The notes: generated from the sequence alone by a model not told the origin. Shown: positions 22,981-31,286, counted from the first letter of the stretch. The stretch is 33,465 bases of DNA from an uncultured Prevotella sp. (GCA_900319715.1 ONPM01000058.1:1-33465), one strand, 5' to 3'. A program made the numbers and translations.

Positions 22981-23276
22981 CAAAAGACAAAAAGATCTTC
23001 AATAGATACTATACAGAGGTATTAGTTAAGGTAAAGATTGAAACAGGTTTTTAGTTAGTTATAGTTAGTTAGAGTTAATTGTTAGTTAGATTTAGGTTTT
23101 AGGTTTATAATTTTTGATTGGCAATAGGTATTTCTAAGGTGTTAGGAAAAGGATTGCAAGTAAGGATAACAGACGCAGTGGTGACACTCCGTTTTTCTTA
23201 GAAAAAAGGTTTTTAGTTATTCATAGATTGTTGGTGCCGTTCTCGAGTCGTTGATGACCCTTGAGCGGCTTTTTTG
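22981..23276 (+). ncRNA. Unidentified non-coding RNA candidate of about 295 nt
   Basis: The stretch lies between a good promoter and a terminator-like stem (GCCG-TT-CTC pairing GAG-CGGC, 23236-23269, then TTTTTTG). It contains no ATG on the plus strand. It includes tetramer-rich TTAGTTAG sequence (about 23053-23092) and stop codons in all frames. tmRNA, RNase P and SRP RNA signatures were looked for and not seen. It might be an sRNA of the 6S or regulatory type. No family recognised. Confidence 0.45.
23236..23276 (+). terminator. Terminator-like stem at the end of the ncRNA candidate
   Basis: A 7-bp GC-rich stem with a 2-nt bulge, followed by six T. The MATE gene converges from the other side. 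Confidence 0.5.
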
Positions 23277-23277
23277 T

Positions 23278-23312
23278 GGTTTGAGGTTTGAGGTTTGAGA
23301 TTTGAGGTTTGA
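23278..23312 (+). repeat. GGTTTGA heptamer array (5 units)
   Basis: Five consecutive 7-bp units, one of them GATTTGA, end 9 bp before the MATE stop codon. No inverted partner arm was found. Confidence 0.85.
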
Positions 23313-23320
23313 GAAGAACG

Positions 23321-24799
23321 TTATGATTCCTTTTTCACGCGCAGTTTCTCCGCCCAGCCGCCTTTGAACAGTCTGGTCAGGAAGATGCTGCCCCTGAAGG
23401 TGAGTTCGATGGCCATGGCCGTCCAGACGCCCTTCAGGCCGTATCTTGGTGCGAGGGTGGCGGCCAGTGTCAGTCTGACGGCCCACATCGAGCAGAGGCT
23501 CATGATGGCTGGTATGAGCGTGTCGCCAGCACCTATGAACACACCGTTGGTCACGATGGCGGCAGCGAACATAGGCTCTGCCCAGGCCTCGATGCGCAGC
23601 ACCTGAATACCCTGTGTGATCACCTCCTCGACAGGCGACATCAGCGCCATCAGTTCAGGCGCGAAGATCCACATCAGCACACCCATGAAGGTCATCACGC
23701 CAATGCCCAGTCCTACAGACATACGGGCAAAAGAGCGCGTGAGCAGTCGCTGTCCAGCGCCGATTCCTTGTCCTACAAGCGTGGTGGCGGCCTCGGCGAT
23801 GCCGTAGCCAGGCATATAGCAGAGGCTCTCCACCGTGATGGCCAGCGAGTGGGCAGCAATGGCGATGGTGCCTAAGGGTGCCACGATCAGCGTGCTGATG
23901 ATCTGTGCCGACCCCATCAGGAGGTGCTGGAGACCCATGGGCGCACCAATCTTGATGGCCGTCGAGACAACGTCGGAGGTAGGGCGGAAGGATTTCGCAG
24001 GTGCGGTGGTGCGGTGGTGCGGTGGTGCGAGATTACTCTCTGCGTATGAACTATTCTCGTACCCCCGTTCCTCCGTGTCACCGCGCCTCCGATAAAGCGA
24101 GAGCATCGACGACTTGGCCAGCAGGAAGTAGAGCATCAGCGCTGCTGTGATCAGTTCTGCGACTCCTGTCCCCATCGCAGCGCCAACGACACCCATGCCG
24201 AGCGTATAGATGAACAGGTAGTTGAACACCACGTCCATCACGCACATGCCGATATTGAGCATCGAGGGGATTTTCATGTTGCCAGAGCACTTGAGCATCG
24301 AGCCTGCCAGTCCCTCCATCTGGAAGAAGATGCCGCAGACGCCGATGACCATGAAGTAGAGCGAGGCATCGCCAGCGATCTCCTCAGAGCCGCCCAGCCA
24401 GTAGGGCAGGGGACCGCTGATGAGGACACAGATGAGCGACATCGTCAGTGCCCACAGCAGACAGCACACCAGCGACTGTCGCAACACGCGCCTGGCCGCC
24501 TCGAAGTCGTTGGCGCCAATGAAATGCGCCACCTGGACGGAGAATCCCAGGGAGGCAGCGTGCGACAGGCCACCCATGAGCCAGCCCGTCGTCTCCACCA
24601 GTCCGATGGCGGCAGAGGCCTTCGCTCCCAGATGTCCCACCATCGAGGCGTCGATGAAGAACATCACGGTGGCGGAAATCTGTGCCAGGATGGAGGGGAT
24701 GGACAGACTGACGATGAGCCACAACTTCTCGTGCTGGCTCATCGTGCGACCTTCCCTGATGTAGGAAAGCAGCAGTTCGCTGTTCTTGACTTTCTGCAT
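23321..24799 (-). CDS. MATE-family multidrug/metabolite exporter
   Basis: A 492-aa inner-membrane protein with twelve predicted transmembrane segments in two homologous halves (about 28-232 and 277-480). It begins with the MATE pattern LWLIVSLSIPSILAQISATVMFFIDASMVGHLG. MATE proteins expel cationic compounds or metabolites in exchange for Na+ or H+; the substrate is unknown. The cytoplasmic loop between the halves carries an unusual 41-residue insert (236-276) rich in Arg, Thr, Ala and His. Part of it is encoded by an 8-bp tandem repeat at 24001-24030. The promoter is divergent with the DD-carboxypeptidase gene. Confidence 0.93.
   Translation of the reverse strand: MQKVKNSELLLSYIREGRTMSQHEKLWLIVSLSIPSILAQISATVMFFIDASMVGHLGAKASAAIGLVETTGWLMGGLSHAASLGFSVQVAHFIGANDFEAARRVLRQSLVCCLLWALTMSLICVLISGPLPYWLGGSEEIAGDASLYFMVIGVCGIFFQMEGLAGSMLKCSGNMKIPSMLNIGMCVMDVVFNYLFIYTLGMGVVGAAMGTGVAELITAALMLYFLLAKSSMLSLYRRRGDTEERGYENSSYAESNLAPPHHRTTAPAKSFRPTSDVVSTAIKIGAPMGLQHLLMGSAQIISTLIVAPLGTIAIAAHSLAITVESLCYMPGYGIAEAATTLVGQGIGAGQRLLTRSFARMSVGLGIGVMTFMGVLMWIFAPELMALMSPVEEVITQGIQVLRIEAWAEPMFAAAIVTNGVFIGAGDTLIPAIMSLCSMWAVRLTLAATLAPRYGLKGVWTAMAIELTFRGSIFLTRLFKGGWAEKLRVKKES
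24001..24030 (-). repeat. In-frame GGTGCGGT octamer repeat in the MATE gene
   Basis: Between three and four copies of an 8-bp unit lie inside the interdomain loop, encoding the APPHHRTTAP segment. An 8-bp unit shifts frame on each gain or loss, so copy-number change would inactivate the protein. Confidence 0.75.
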
Positions 24800-24815
24800 T
24801 TCTTAAACTATGTTG

Positions 24816-24863
24816 CAAAAGTACATAATCCCGCTGATATTTGCAACTTTTTCACTAACTTTG
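24816..24863. promoter_or_regulatory. Divergent promoters for MATE and DD-carboxypeptidase genes
   Basis: Minus strand: GTTG (24847-24844), 20 bp, TACTTTTG (24823-24816) for the MATE gene. Plus strand: TAACTTTG (24856-24863) for the carboxypeptidase gene. The plus -7 box lies just upstream of the minus -33 box, so the two polymerase sites overlap. Confidence 0.7.
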
Positions 24864-24882
24864 TCGCGAAAAAACGAAGAAT

Positions 24883-25821
24883 ATGACACGAACACATCTT
24901 CTCAGATGGGCTGGTCTGTTCGCCCTCCTCGTCGCCGTCGTCTCCTGTCAGATTGGCGACTCGGCAGGCAGTCGCGTCGCCCTCACCCCAGAACAACTGC
25001 GCCTGGAGCGTATCAATACCATCGACAGCACCACCCTTCGCACCATCCTCGACCCTGACTCGGCAGAAGGCTGGGAACAGTTGGCCGCCCTCTCTGCTGA
25101 CGCCTGGATGCTCATCGACGACTCCACGGGCTGCGTCATCAGCCAGCGTTATGCCAACGAGCCGCGCTTCATGGCCTCGCTCACGAAGATGATGACCTGT
25201 CTGCTGGCCATCGAGAACGGCACGCTGACAGATACCGTCAACATCACAGACGCCGACTTCATATGCAGGGACTCGCGTGTGCGGCTGGGGGAGGGTTACC
25301 TGCTGGGCGACCTGCTCTACGAAATGATGCTGCAGAGCGACAACGACGCGGCCTACGCCCTGGCCAGACATATTGGCGGCGACACCATCCGCTTCTGTGA
25401 GATGATGAACGAGAAGGCTGAATACCTGGGTATGACCAGCACCCACTTCGCCAATCCCAACGGCATGCCTGCCCCTGACAACTACAGTACGGCGAACGAC
25501 CTGGTCCGTCTGGCGCGCTATGCGATGCGCGACAGCCTCTTTGCCTCCATCGTGGGCACTGTCGAACGGAAGGTGCCGATGACAGACGGGCGCCACATGG
25601 ACTGCTATAATACGAATCAACTGCTGTCGACCTATGAGGGTTGTCTGGGTGTGAAGACGGGCTACACCCGTCAGGCCGGCTACTGTCTCGCCTCTGCCGC
25701 CACGCGTAATGGCCGCACGCTCTACTGCGTCCTGCTCAACAGCCGCTCATTACGCACACGCTTCACTGAATCCGCCATCCTCCTCGACTATGGCTTCCGA
25801 ATTGTAAAGAGTGAAGAGTGA
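24883..25821 (+). CDS. D-alanyl-D-alanine carboxypeptidase lipoprotein (PBP5-like, S11)
   Basis: A 312-aa serine peptidase that removes the terminal D-Ala from peptidoglycan stem peptides. All three motifs are seen: SLTK (99-102, nucleophile Ser99), SDN (152-154) and KTG (258-260). The N-terminus is a lipoprotein signal with Cys22 (AVVSC), so it is membrane-anchored in the periplasm; the usual C-terminal amphipathic anchor and PBP5_C domain are missing. It ends in VKSEE, encoded by the GTGAAGN repeat arm, and converges on mlaF, whose tail is built from the opposite arm. Confidence 0.92.
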   Translation: MTRTHLLRWAGLFALLVAVVSCQIGDSAGSRVALTPEQLRLERINTIDSTTLRTILDPDSAEGWEQLAALSADAWMLIDDSTGCVISQRYANEPRFMASLTKMMTCLLAIENGTLTDTVNITDADFICRDSRVRLGEGYLLGDLLYEMMLQSDNDAAYALARHIGGDTIRFCEMMNEKAEYLGMTSTHFANPNGMPAPDNYSTANDLVRLARYAMRDSLFASIVGTVERKVPMTDGRHMDCYNTNQLLSTYEGCLGVKTGYTRQAGYCLASAATRNGRTLYCVLLNSRSLRTRFTESAILLDYGFRIVKSEE

Positions 25822-25902
25822 AGAATCGGCCTGCTTCGTATCACCGAGGTCAGAGCGGCGGTAGCAAATTCTTCACTCTTCACTCTTCATTCTTCACTCT
25901 TT
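25805..25902. repeat. Inverted GTGAAGN heptamer arms spanning two convergent stop codons
   Basis: The left arm 25806-25826 matches the reverse complement of 25868-25888 at 20 of 21 positions; the right arm continues to 25902. The left arm contains the carboxypeptidase stop and the right arm the mlaF stop. Both encode a C-terminal KSEE. It probably serves as a two-way terminator. Confidence 0.85.
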
Positions 25903-26654
25903 AAGACCAATTGCCGCATGTTCTTCAGCAGGTCGCTGGCGAAGATGAAGTCTGTCAGACGGGTGTTCGTCGAGTGCATGATCTCACTGCTCACCCCCTG
26001 CCATTCCTTGTGTCCTTCATAGATGAAGATGATGTTCTCGCCAATACCCATCACCGAGTTCATGTCGTGGGTATTGATGATGGTGGTGATGTTGAATTCC
26101 TTGGTGATGCCCTGCAGCAGGTCATCGATCACGAGCGACGTCTTGGGGTCGAGGCCTGAGTTGGGCTCGTCGCAGAACAGGTATTTAGGATTCAGGGCAA
26201 TGGCTCTTGCGATGGCCACACGCTTCTGCATGCCGCCTGATATCTCGCCAGGGAACTTCTCCTCCGCCCCGTGCAGGTTCACGCGGTCCAGACAGTCCAT
26301 GGCCCGTTGGGTGCGCTCCCTGAGGTTCATCGTCGAGAACATGTCGAGTGGGAACATCACGTTCTCCAGCACCGTCAGCGAGTCGAAGAGGGCGGCACTC
26401 TGGAAAATCATGCCCATCTCGCGGCGCATCCTCACCTTCTCGTGCTTCGACATCTGCACGAAGTCGCGCCCGTCGTAAAGCACCTGTCCGCTGGTGGGGT
26501 CGAGCAGTCCCACGAGGTTCTTCATGAGCACCGTCTTGCCCGATCCGCTCTGGCCGATGATCAGGTTCGTCTTGCCGTCCTCGAACACCGTGCTGATGTC
26601 TTTCAGCACCTCCCGCCCGTCGAAACTCTTGCAAAGGTCTTTTACTTCAATCAT
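25887..26654 (-). CDS. mlaF: MlaF-type ABC transporter ATP-binding protein
   Basis: A 255-aa cytoplasmic ATPase of the phospholipid-trafficking (Mla/MCE) transporter. Walker A GQSGSGKT is at 34-41, the Q-loop FQSAALF at 84-90, the signature ISGGMQKR at 138-145 and Walker B YLFCDEPNSGLD at 158-169. It lies 33 bp downstream of mlaE, which it should energise to maintain outer-membrane lipid asymmetry. The usual third member, the MCE-domain MlaD, is not next to it. Its last residues come from the heptamer repeat. Confidence 0.92.
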   Translation of the reverse strand: MIEVKDLCKSFDGREVLKDISTVFEDGKTNLIIGQSGSGKTVLMKNLVGLLDPTSGQVLYDGRDFVQMSKHEKVRMRREMGMIFQSAALFDSLTVLENVMFPLDMFSTMNLRERTQRAMDCLDRVNLHGAEEKFPGEISGGMQKRVAIARAIALNPKYLFCDEPNSGLDPKTSLVIDDLLQGITKEFNITTIINTHDMNSVMGIGENIIFIYEGHKEWQGVSSEIMHSTNTRLTDFIFASDLLKNMRQLVLKSEE

Positions 26655-26666
26655 GTCTGTAACCCT

Positions 26667-26686
26667 TAAACTGTAAACTGTAAACC
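26667..26686. repeat. TGTAAAC heptamer units between mlaE and mlaF
   Basis: Two full units and one variant (TTAAAC, TGTAAAC, TGTAAAC) lie directly after the mlaE stop codon. It is the same family as 111-449 and 33286-33432. Confidence 0.7.
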
Positions 26687-26687
26687 A

Positions 26688-27434
26688 TCAACTCAAGAGT
26701 TGTGTCAGGAAGACATCACTGAATAGGATGAGCACGCTCGATGTGACGACGGCGTCTGTCGAGGCCTTGCCCACGTTCACCGAGCCTCCCTCGACGGTGT
26801 ATCCGCAGAAGGCGGGCACGCTCGAGATGATGAAGGCGAAGAACTGGCTCTTGATGATCGACATCCACATGAACCAGGGTTTGAACGAGTGTTGCAGGCC
26901 GAGTGTCAGGTCGTCAGGCGGCAGCACGTGCCCTACGTAGGCAGTGGCATAGGCGCCGAGGATGCCCGTTGCCGAGGAGAAGATCACGAGGAAGGGCATG
27001 ATGGTGAGCATGCCCATGATCTTCGGCAGTATGAGGTAGCAGGCGGAGTTCACACCCATGATCTCGAGGGCGTCGATCTGCTGTGTGACGCGCATGGTGC
27101 CGATCTCCGAGGCGATGTTCGACCCCACCTTTCCTGCCAGTATCAGACACATGATCGAACTGGAGAACTCCAACAGCAGGATTTCTCGCGTGGTATATCC
27201 TGACACCCATCTGGGCATCCAGGGACTCTGGATGTTGAGTTTCATCTGGATGCAGATCACGGCTCCGATGAAGAACGAGATGAGCAGTACGATGCCGATG
27301 GAGTTCACGCCCAGTTGCGCCATCTCCTTGACATACTGTTTGAGGAACATGCGCATACGTTCAGGCACGGAGAAAGTCCGTCCCATCAGCATCAGGTAGC
27401 GTCCCAGTATCGCCAGGCATTTCAGTATTATCAT
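26688..27434 (-). CDS. mlaE: MlaE-type ABC transporter permease
   Basis: A 248-aa inner-membrane permease of the MlaE/YrbE family with about five hydrophobic segments. The conserved central region VGSNIASEIGTMRVTQQIDALEIMGVN carries the EIGTM and DALE motifs of the family. With MlaF it forms the core of a phospholipid transporter between the membranes. The start codon lies directly after an octamer repeat. Transcription may begin within or before that repeat, or read through from the clostripain gene 40 bp upstream. Confidence 0.93.
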   Translation of the reverse strand: MIILKCLAILGRYLMLMGRTFSVPERMRMFLKQYVKEMAQLGVNSIGIVLLISFFIGAVICIQMKLNIQSPWMPRWVSGYTTREILLLEFSSSIMCLILAGKVGSNIASEIGTMRVTQQIDALEIMGVNSACYLILPKIMGMLTIMPFLVIFSSATGILGAYATAYVGHVLPPDDLTLGLQHSFKPWFMWMSIIKSQFFAFIISSVPAFCGYTVEGGSVNVGKASTDAVVTSSVLILFSDVFLTQLLS

Positions 27435-27470
27435 TTTTTCACCCTTTCACCTTTTCACTTTTTTACCTTT
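27435..27470 (-). repeat. GTGAAAN octamer array before mlaE
   Basis: On the minus strand, units GTGAAAAG, GTGAAAGG and GTGAAAAA lead directly into the mlaE ATG. It is the same family as 17533-17567. No inverted partner was found. Confidence 0.75.
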
Positions 27471-27474
27471 TCCG

Positions 27475-28701
27475 TCATTCCGTCGTTGGCCTTTCCCACA
27501 CGGCATAGTACCACAGGAATCTCTCGAGTTCAGGGTTCCTGCGTTGGTAGTAGTACGAAATAGGGTCTTGTCGTATGAACATCGACAGTCCGTGGGCCCT
27601 CTCTGGCGACATCGTGAAGTCGGTGTAGTATGGATTCCAGTTCTTGTCCGTCGTCCACCACTCCGCGTAGGTCTTTGCCACTATCACGTTGTCCAGCGCC
27701 TCCTTCCAGGTCTGATACTCCTCGTCAGTGGCATATCTCATGATGAAGTCGCCTGCGTCGTGGTAGGTCGCCGCCCACGACTTGAAGGTGCCGTCGTTCG
27801 TCGAGTCATAGTAATAATGTATGAGTCCGCTCACGTCAGGATATTCTGTGTCGAGTCTGTCGTAGATGGCCTCCAGCACGTTGCGCGTGGCCTCGGCCAG
27901 TTCGTCCATCCCCTTGGTCTCCACCGCCGTGAGCAGCAGGTCGTGCTCGTAGTCCTCGTAGTAGTTTTCGACCATCTTGGTGGCGAAGTCGTCGCGGTCG
28001 AACATGGCAGGCACCACCGTGGCGTAGGGTGCGCCGTCAGTGGGTATCTCCGCAGGCGGTCCGATGATGTAGTCCGCCACCTCGCGCAGTTCGTAGACCG
28101 ACTCCATGCACATGAAGAGGCAGCAGTCAGCGAAGATGAAGTCGAGGTGTGGCTGTTTCTCCAGCACGCGGCGGATGGTGGGAATGTTGATGAGCACCCT
28201 TCCTGGTCCGCCAGGCTGGTCGCGCCCGTCGTCGATGCCCCAGGCTCTGGTGTAGGCGATAGAGTCTTCCAGCACCCATCCGTTGCAGTGCCCCCAGAGC
28301 ACGAGTCCGTAGCCGTCGAGGGCAGGGTAGTGGCTGTAGGCGTATTTGAGCACGTCTTCCATCACGTGTGGGTCGCTGGCAGGGGGGTCCACGTTGCTGA
28401 TGTTCATGTCAGCGACGGAGACGGAGTCGACGATGATGCCGTCCTTGATGCGCCCCAGCCAGGGCAGTTCGCCCGTCAGCCTGCGGTCGTAGTACACGAG
28501 CAGATTGTCGTTCTTGCCGATCTTCTTCGAGCCCTCCTTCATCTCTTGCAGGTCTACGGGGGCGGTGTAAGAGAGCGAGTTCTCTCCAGACATGTATACG
28601 AGCACTGTGCGTCCAGGGAGGTCTTCCTGTTCGTCGTTGTCGTCATCTTTGTGGCAGGCGGCCAGCAGCGCTATGCACACGAGGAATATGATCTTCTTCA
28701 T
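27475..28701 (-). CDS. Clostripain-family (C11) cysteine peptidase lipoprotein
   Basis: A 408-aa lipoprotein. The signal peptide ends in LLAAC (Cys16) and is followed by HKDDDNDEQED, an acidic surface-export type signal. The C11 fold is shown by LVYMSGENSL (34-43), LWGHCNGW with likely catalytic His138, and FADCCLFMCMES with likely nucleophile Cys194. Clostripain-type enzymes cut after Arg or Lys; specificity here is unknown, and the site varies from the usual HGxGW and DACL. The start at 28701 is chosen because the longer frame begins inside the promoter. It is probably an outer-surface protease. Confidence 0.88.
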   Translation of the reverse strand: MKKIIFLVCIALLAACHKDDDNDEQEDLPGRTVLVYMSGENSLSYTAPVDLQEMKEGSKKIGKNDNLLVYYDRRLTGELPWLGRIKDGIIVDSVSVADMNISNVDPPASDPHVMEDVLKYAYSHYPALDGYGLVLWGHCNGWVLEDSIAYTRAWGIDDGRDQPGGPGRVLINIPTIRRVLEKQPHLDFIFADCCLFMCMESVYELREVADYIIGPPAEIPTDGAPYATVVPAMFDRDDFATKMVENYYEDYEHDLLLTAVETKGMDELAEATRNVLEAIYDRLDTEYPDVSGLIHYYYDSTNDGTFKSWAATYHDAGDFIMRYATDEEYQTWKEALDNVIVAKTYAEWWTTDKNWNPYYTDFTMSPERAHGLSMFIRQDPISYYYQRRNPELERFLWYYAVWERPTTE

Positions 28702-28725
28702 TGTTCGTCTCTGTGATATCGGCTG

Positions 28726-28757
28726 CAAAGGTACAACATTTTTCTGACACTGCCAAA
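28726..28757 (-). promoter_or_regulatory. Promoter of the clostripain-family gene
   Basis: The minus strand has TTTG (28757-28754), a 20-bp spacer and TACCTTTG (28733-28726). This is a full consensus match, with a leader of about 18 nt. Confidence 0.8.
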
Positions 28758-28768
28758 ATAAACAAGGT

Positions 28769-31150
28769 TTATTTGACCACCTTCCTTCCGCCTACGATGT
28801 AGATGCCGCTGGGCAGGCCCTCGAGCGAGGTGGTGCCAGTGCGCACCTTCCGCCCGCTCAGGTCGTAGACGTCGTGGCTGCCTGTGTCAGTGCGGAGGGT
28901 GCCGATGCTGGTCTCTCCGTCGAGCAGGGCGCTGACGATGAGGCTGTTGCACTCAGGCACGTCCATCTCCAGCCTGGCTCCTGGGTGCTCCTGTGATGCT
29001 CCGTTGACGACCGTCCTCCAGCCCGTCACGTTGAGGGTCGACTCTTCGCCAGGCTCGAGGGTGATGTGCCGCCCTGTGAGGAAGTGCCCGTTGAACGTGC
29101 CTTTCGAGAGGCTGACGCCGTTGAAGCGGAAGTGTCCCTCTGCGGCGTTCTTCAGGGCGGTGTTGACGGTCATTGTCACGGGCTTGCCGAGGTCATAGTA
29201 TTCGGCCAGATGCCTGCTGAACACGGGTGTGCGCCTTCTGAGCCAGGCGTGGGCGTTCTCCAGTTCGGTGGTGTAGTTGGGCCACCAGCGGTTGAAGAGA
29301 GCGCGGTGGTGAGGATATTCGGCCTTGATCATCTCGTACATCGGGTCCCATACCTCGCTGACGCCCTGGTCGTTCATGAAGTCGCCCATGTAGATATAGC
29401 ATCTGTCGATGAACTCGCGCCTGAAGTCGTCGTCGTCCATCAGCTGCCTGAAAAGTTGGGTGGCGGCCGACACGTTGCCCCAACTGTTGTCCTTGTCGTA
29501 GTTGGGGTTGTAGATCCACTCCACGATATTGTACTCCACGTCGCGGTCGTAGAGTCCGAGTCCGAAGTCGGTGTCCTTGATCAGCCACCGCCAGCGTCCG
29601 TCCTCAGTCCTGGGGCGCCACATCACGATGTTGTTGCCAGGGAAGTCGAGGTTGCAGAAGTAGAGGTTGGTGATCATCAGGTCCATAAACACCGAGCAGT
29701 CCATCCACTGTTCGAACTCCGCCCTGGTGTGTCCGTGCTGTTTGTAGAAGGCCTTGAAGGCGTTGTAGTTGTCCCAGGTGCCCGCCTTCAGTTGGTCCCA
29801 GTTCTCCACCATGTCGATGTCCTCCAGCCCGCCGTAGTTGGTGTAGATGTTGTCCTCGTTGCTGCGTTCGCGGATGTTGAGCATGCCGCGGTAGGTGCCG
29901 TTGATGTAGACGATGGCGGGTTGCCAGGCCTGCCAGTCGAGGTTGGTATGCCTGACCATTGTTCGCTGGATGATGGCGTCGCGCATGTAGAGGTAGTCGA
30001 AGTCGTTGCCCGCATTGCGCAGCAGCAGCGACTTGAAGTCCGTCAGTCCTGGCTTCTGGTCTGGGAAGAACTCGTAGTCGAAGCGCTTGGTGCCGAAACG
30101 CTTGTGGGCATAGATGGCCATGGTCTTGAGCGCCGCACTGCGCGTGGCACCGCCGGCGATGCGCGTCTCGCAGAGTTGGTTCAGGTCGCTGTCTGCTTCA
30201 GGGTTGAAGAAGAACTCGATGTTCATGGGCCGTCGCCAGTCGTTCCGCTTGCTGCCGTTGTTGTTGGCGTAGATGCCGATCTTCGCGTCGTCCAGGTAGT
30301 CCTTGTCGATGGCGATGGAGACCACGGGGAGCGTGATCTCCCGTCCGTGGCTGATATACGACTCGGCGGTGCTCACGGGTGAGAGCCATCCCTCGCAGAA
30401 CAGTCTGGCTCGCACCACGGTCGATCTGGCGATGTTGATGGGCGCCGTGTAGAGGCGGCTGTTGGCCGTAGGCTCCTTGCCGTCAGTGGTGTATCTGATC
30501 TCCGTGCCCTCGGGACTCCCCTGGGGCAGGCTGAGCGTCAGTTGCAGACGGAGCGGGCCCGCCGTGGCGCGGCCTTTCTCGCTGAACACGACGTCACCCA
30601 GCACGTGGTCGTGATCGCAGATGCCACCGTCGTTCTTCTCCCCTGGCGAGGCCTTCAGTTGGTAGCCCCACAGGCTGCCGCCGTCCGTCTCCCGTCCGTA
30701 GGCGATGTTCGGAGCCGGCATCTTCTTCAGCGGAGCCGGCAGACTGTCTGTCACCGTCTCTCCCTTGAAGAGGTACACGTTGCAGCCCTTGCCCGACTCC
30801 AGTCTGAAGTCCGTGTGCAGGCCTGTCTTCTCCCTGTCGCAGTATACCAGCAGCCGTCCCCTGGGTTGGATGTTCCTGGAGGGCAGTTGGTAGGCGTCGT
30901 CGGCCACGGTGGTGATCCCCAGGCGGTAGCCCTTCAGTTGGATGGCGCCGTCGCTGTTGTTGTACAGTTCCACCCACGAATCAGGAAACTCCTTCTTGTC
31001 GTCCATGATACAGTCGATGTTCGACTGCATGATCTCGTTGATCACCAGCGCCTGCTGCGTCGCCTGTGTCGTCTGCTGCGCCTTTAGGCAAGGCGTAGCC
31101 GTCAGCATCAGGAGCGTCAGGATAATGGATGTGTAAATCGTCTTAGTCAT
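28769..31150 (-). CDS. CotH-kinase-family secreted protein with lamin-tail-like domain and sorting C-terminus
   Basis: A 793-aa exported protein. A signal peptide (about 1-25, ending CLKA) is followed by a lamin-tail-like domain at about 35-130 (VINEIMQSN, WVELYNNSDGAIQLKGY). Then come a chitobiase-like beta segment (YTTDGKEPTANSRLY) and a CotH domain in the middle (LLLRNAGNDFDYLYMRDAII, YINGTYRGMLNIRERSNEDN, WRWLIKDTDFGLGLYD). The end, DVYDLSGRKVRTG...GIYIVGGRKVVK, resembles a type IX secretion sorting domain. CotH proteins phosphorylate spore-coat proteins in Bacillus; the role in Bacteroidota is unknown. The start at 31150 follows the promoter by about 13 nt. Surface attachment or secretion is inferred. 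Confidence 0.88.
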   Translation of the reverse strand: MTKTIYTSIILTLLMLTATPCLKAQQTTQATQQALVINEIMQSNIDCIMDDKKEFPDSWVELYNNSDGAIQLKGYRLGITTVADDAYQLPSRNIQPRGRLLVYCDREKTGLHTDFRLESGKGCNVYLFKGETVTDSLPAPLKKMPAPNIAYGRETDGGSLWGYQLKASPGEKNDGGICDHDHVLGDVVFSEKGRATAGPLRLQLTLSLPQGSPEGTEIRYTTDGKEPTANSRLYTAPINIARSTVVRARLFCEGWLSPVSTAESYISHGREITLPVVSIAIDKDYLDDAKIGIYANNNGSKRNDWRRPMNIEFFFNPEADSDLNQLCETRIAGGATRSAALKTMAIYAHKRFGTKRFDYEFFPDQKPGLTDFKSLLLRNAGNDFDYLYMRDAIIQRTMVRHTNLDWQAWQPAIVYINGTYRGMLNIRERSNEDNIYTNYGGLEDIDMVENWDQLKAGTWDNYNAFKAFYKQHGHTRAEFEQWMDCSVFMDLMITNLYFCNLDFPGNNIVMWRPRTEDGRWRWLIKDTDFGLGLYDRDVEYNIVEWIYNPNYDKDNSWGNVSAATQLFRQLMDDDDFRREFIDRCYIYMGDFMNDQGVSEVWDPMYEMIKAEYPHHRALFNRWWPNYTTELENAHAWLRRRTPVFSRHLAEYYDLGKPVTMTVNTALKNAAEGHFRFNGVSLSKGTFNGHFLTGRHITLEPGEESTLNVTGWRTVVNGASQEHPGARLEMDVPECNSLIVSALLDGETSIGTLRTDTGSHDVYDLSGRKVRTGTTSLEGLPSGIYIVGGRKVVK

Positions 31151-31169
31151 TTGCTTCGTAATTCTGCCA

Positions 31170-31201
31170 CAAAGGTACAAAAAATTTTCCTTTTGGCCAA
31201 A
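31170..31201 (-). promoter_or_regulatory. Promoter of the CotH-family gene
   Basis: The minus strand has TTTG (31201-31198), a 20-bp spacer and TACCTTTG (31177-31170): a full consensus match. Confidence 0.8.
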
Positions 31202-31286
31202 TTGTTAAATAATTTTCTTTGTTAAAATTTATAAATTTGATTTGTCTCGCACGCCGTTTTGCCGTGTCTTTCCGCCTCGATAGCCG

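Noticed and set aside
22981..23276. tmRNA, RNase P RNA or SRP RNA
   Set aside because: No tRNA-like ends, tag frame, GAGGAAAGTCC-type core or SRP tetraloop motif is visible.
27544..30382. Long plus-strand ORFs opposite the clostripain and CotH genes
   Set aside because: Compositionally odd Val/His/Glu-rich shadows with no recognisable domain. The minus-strand frames have signal peptides, motifs and consensus promoters.
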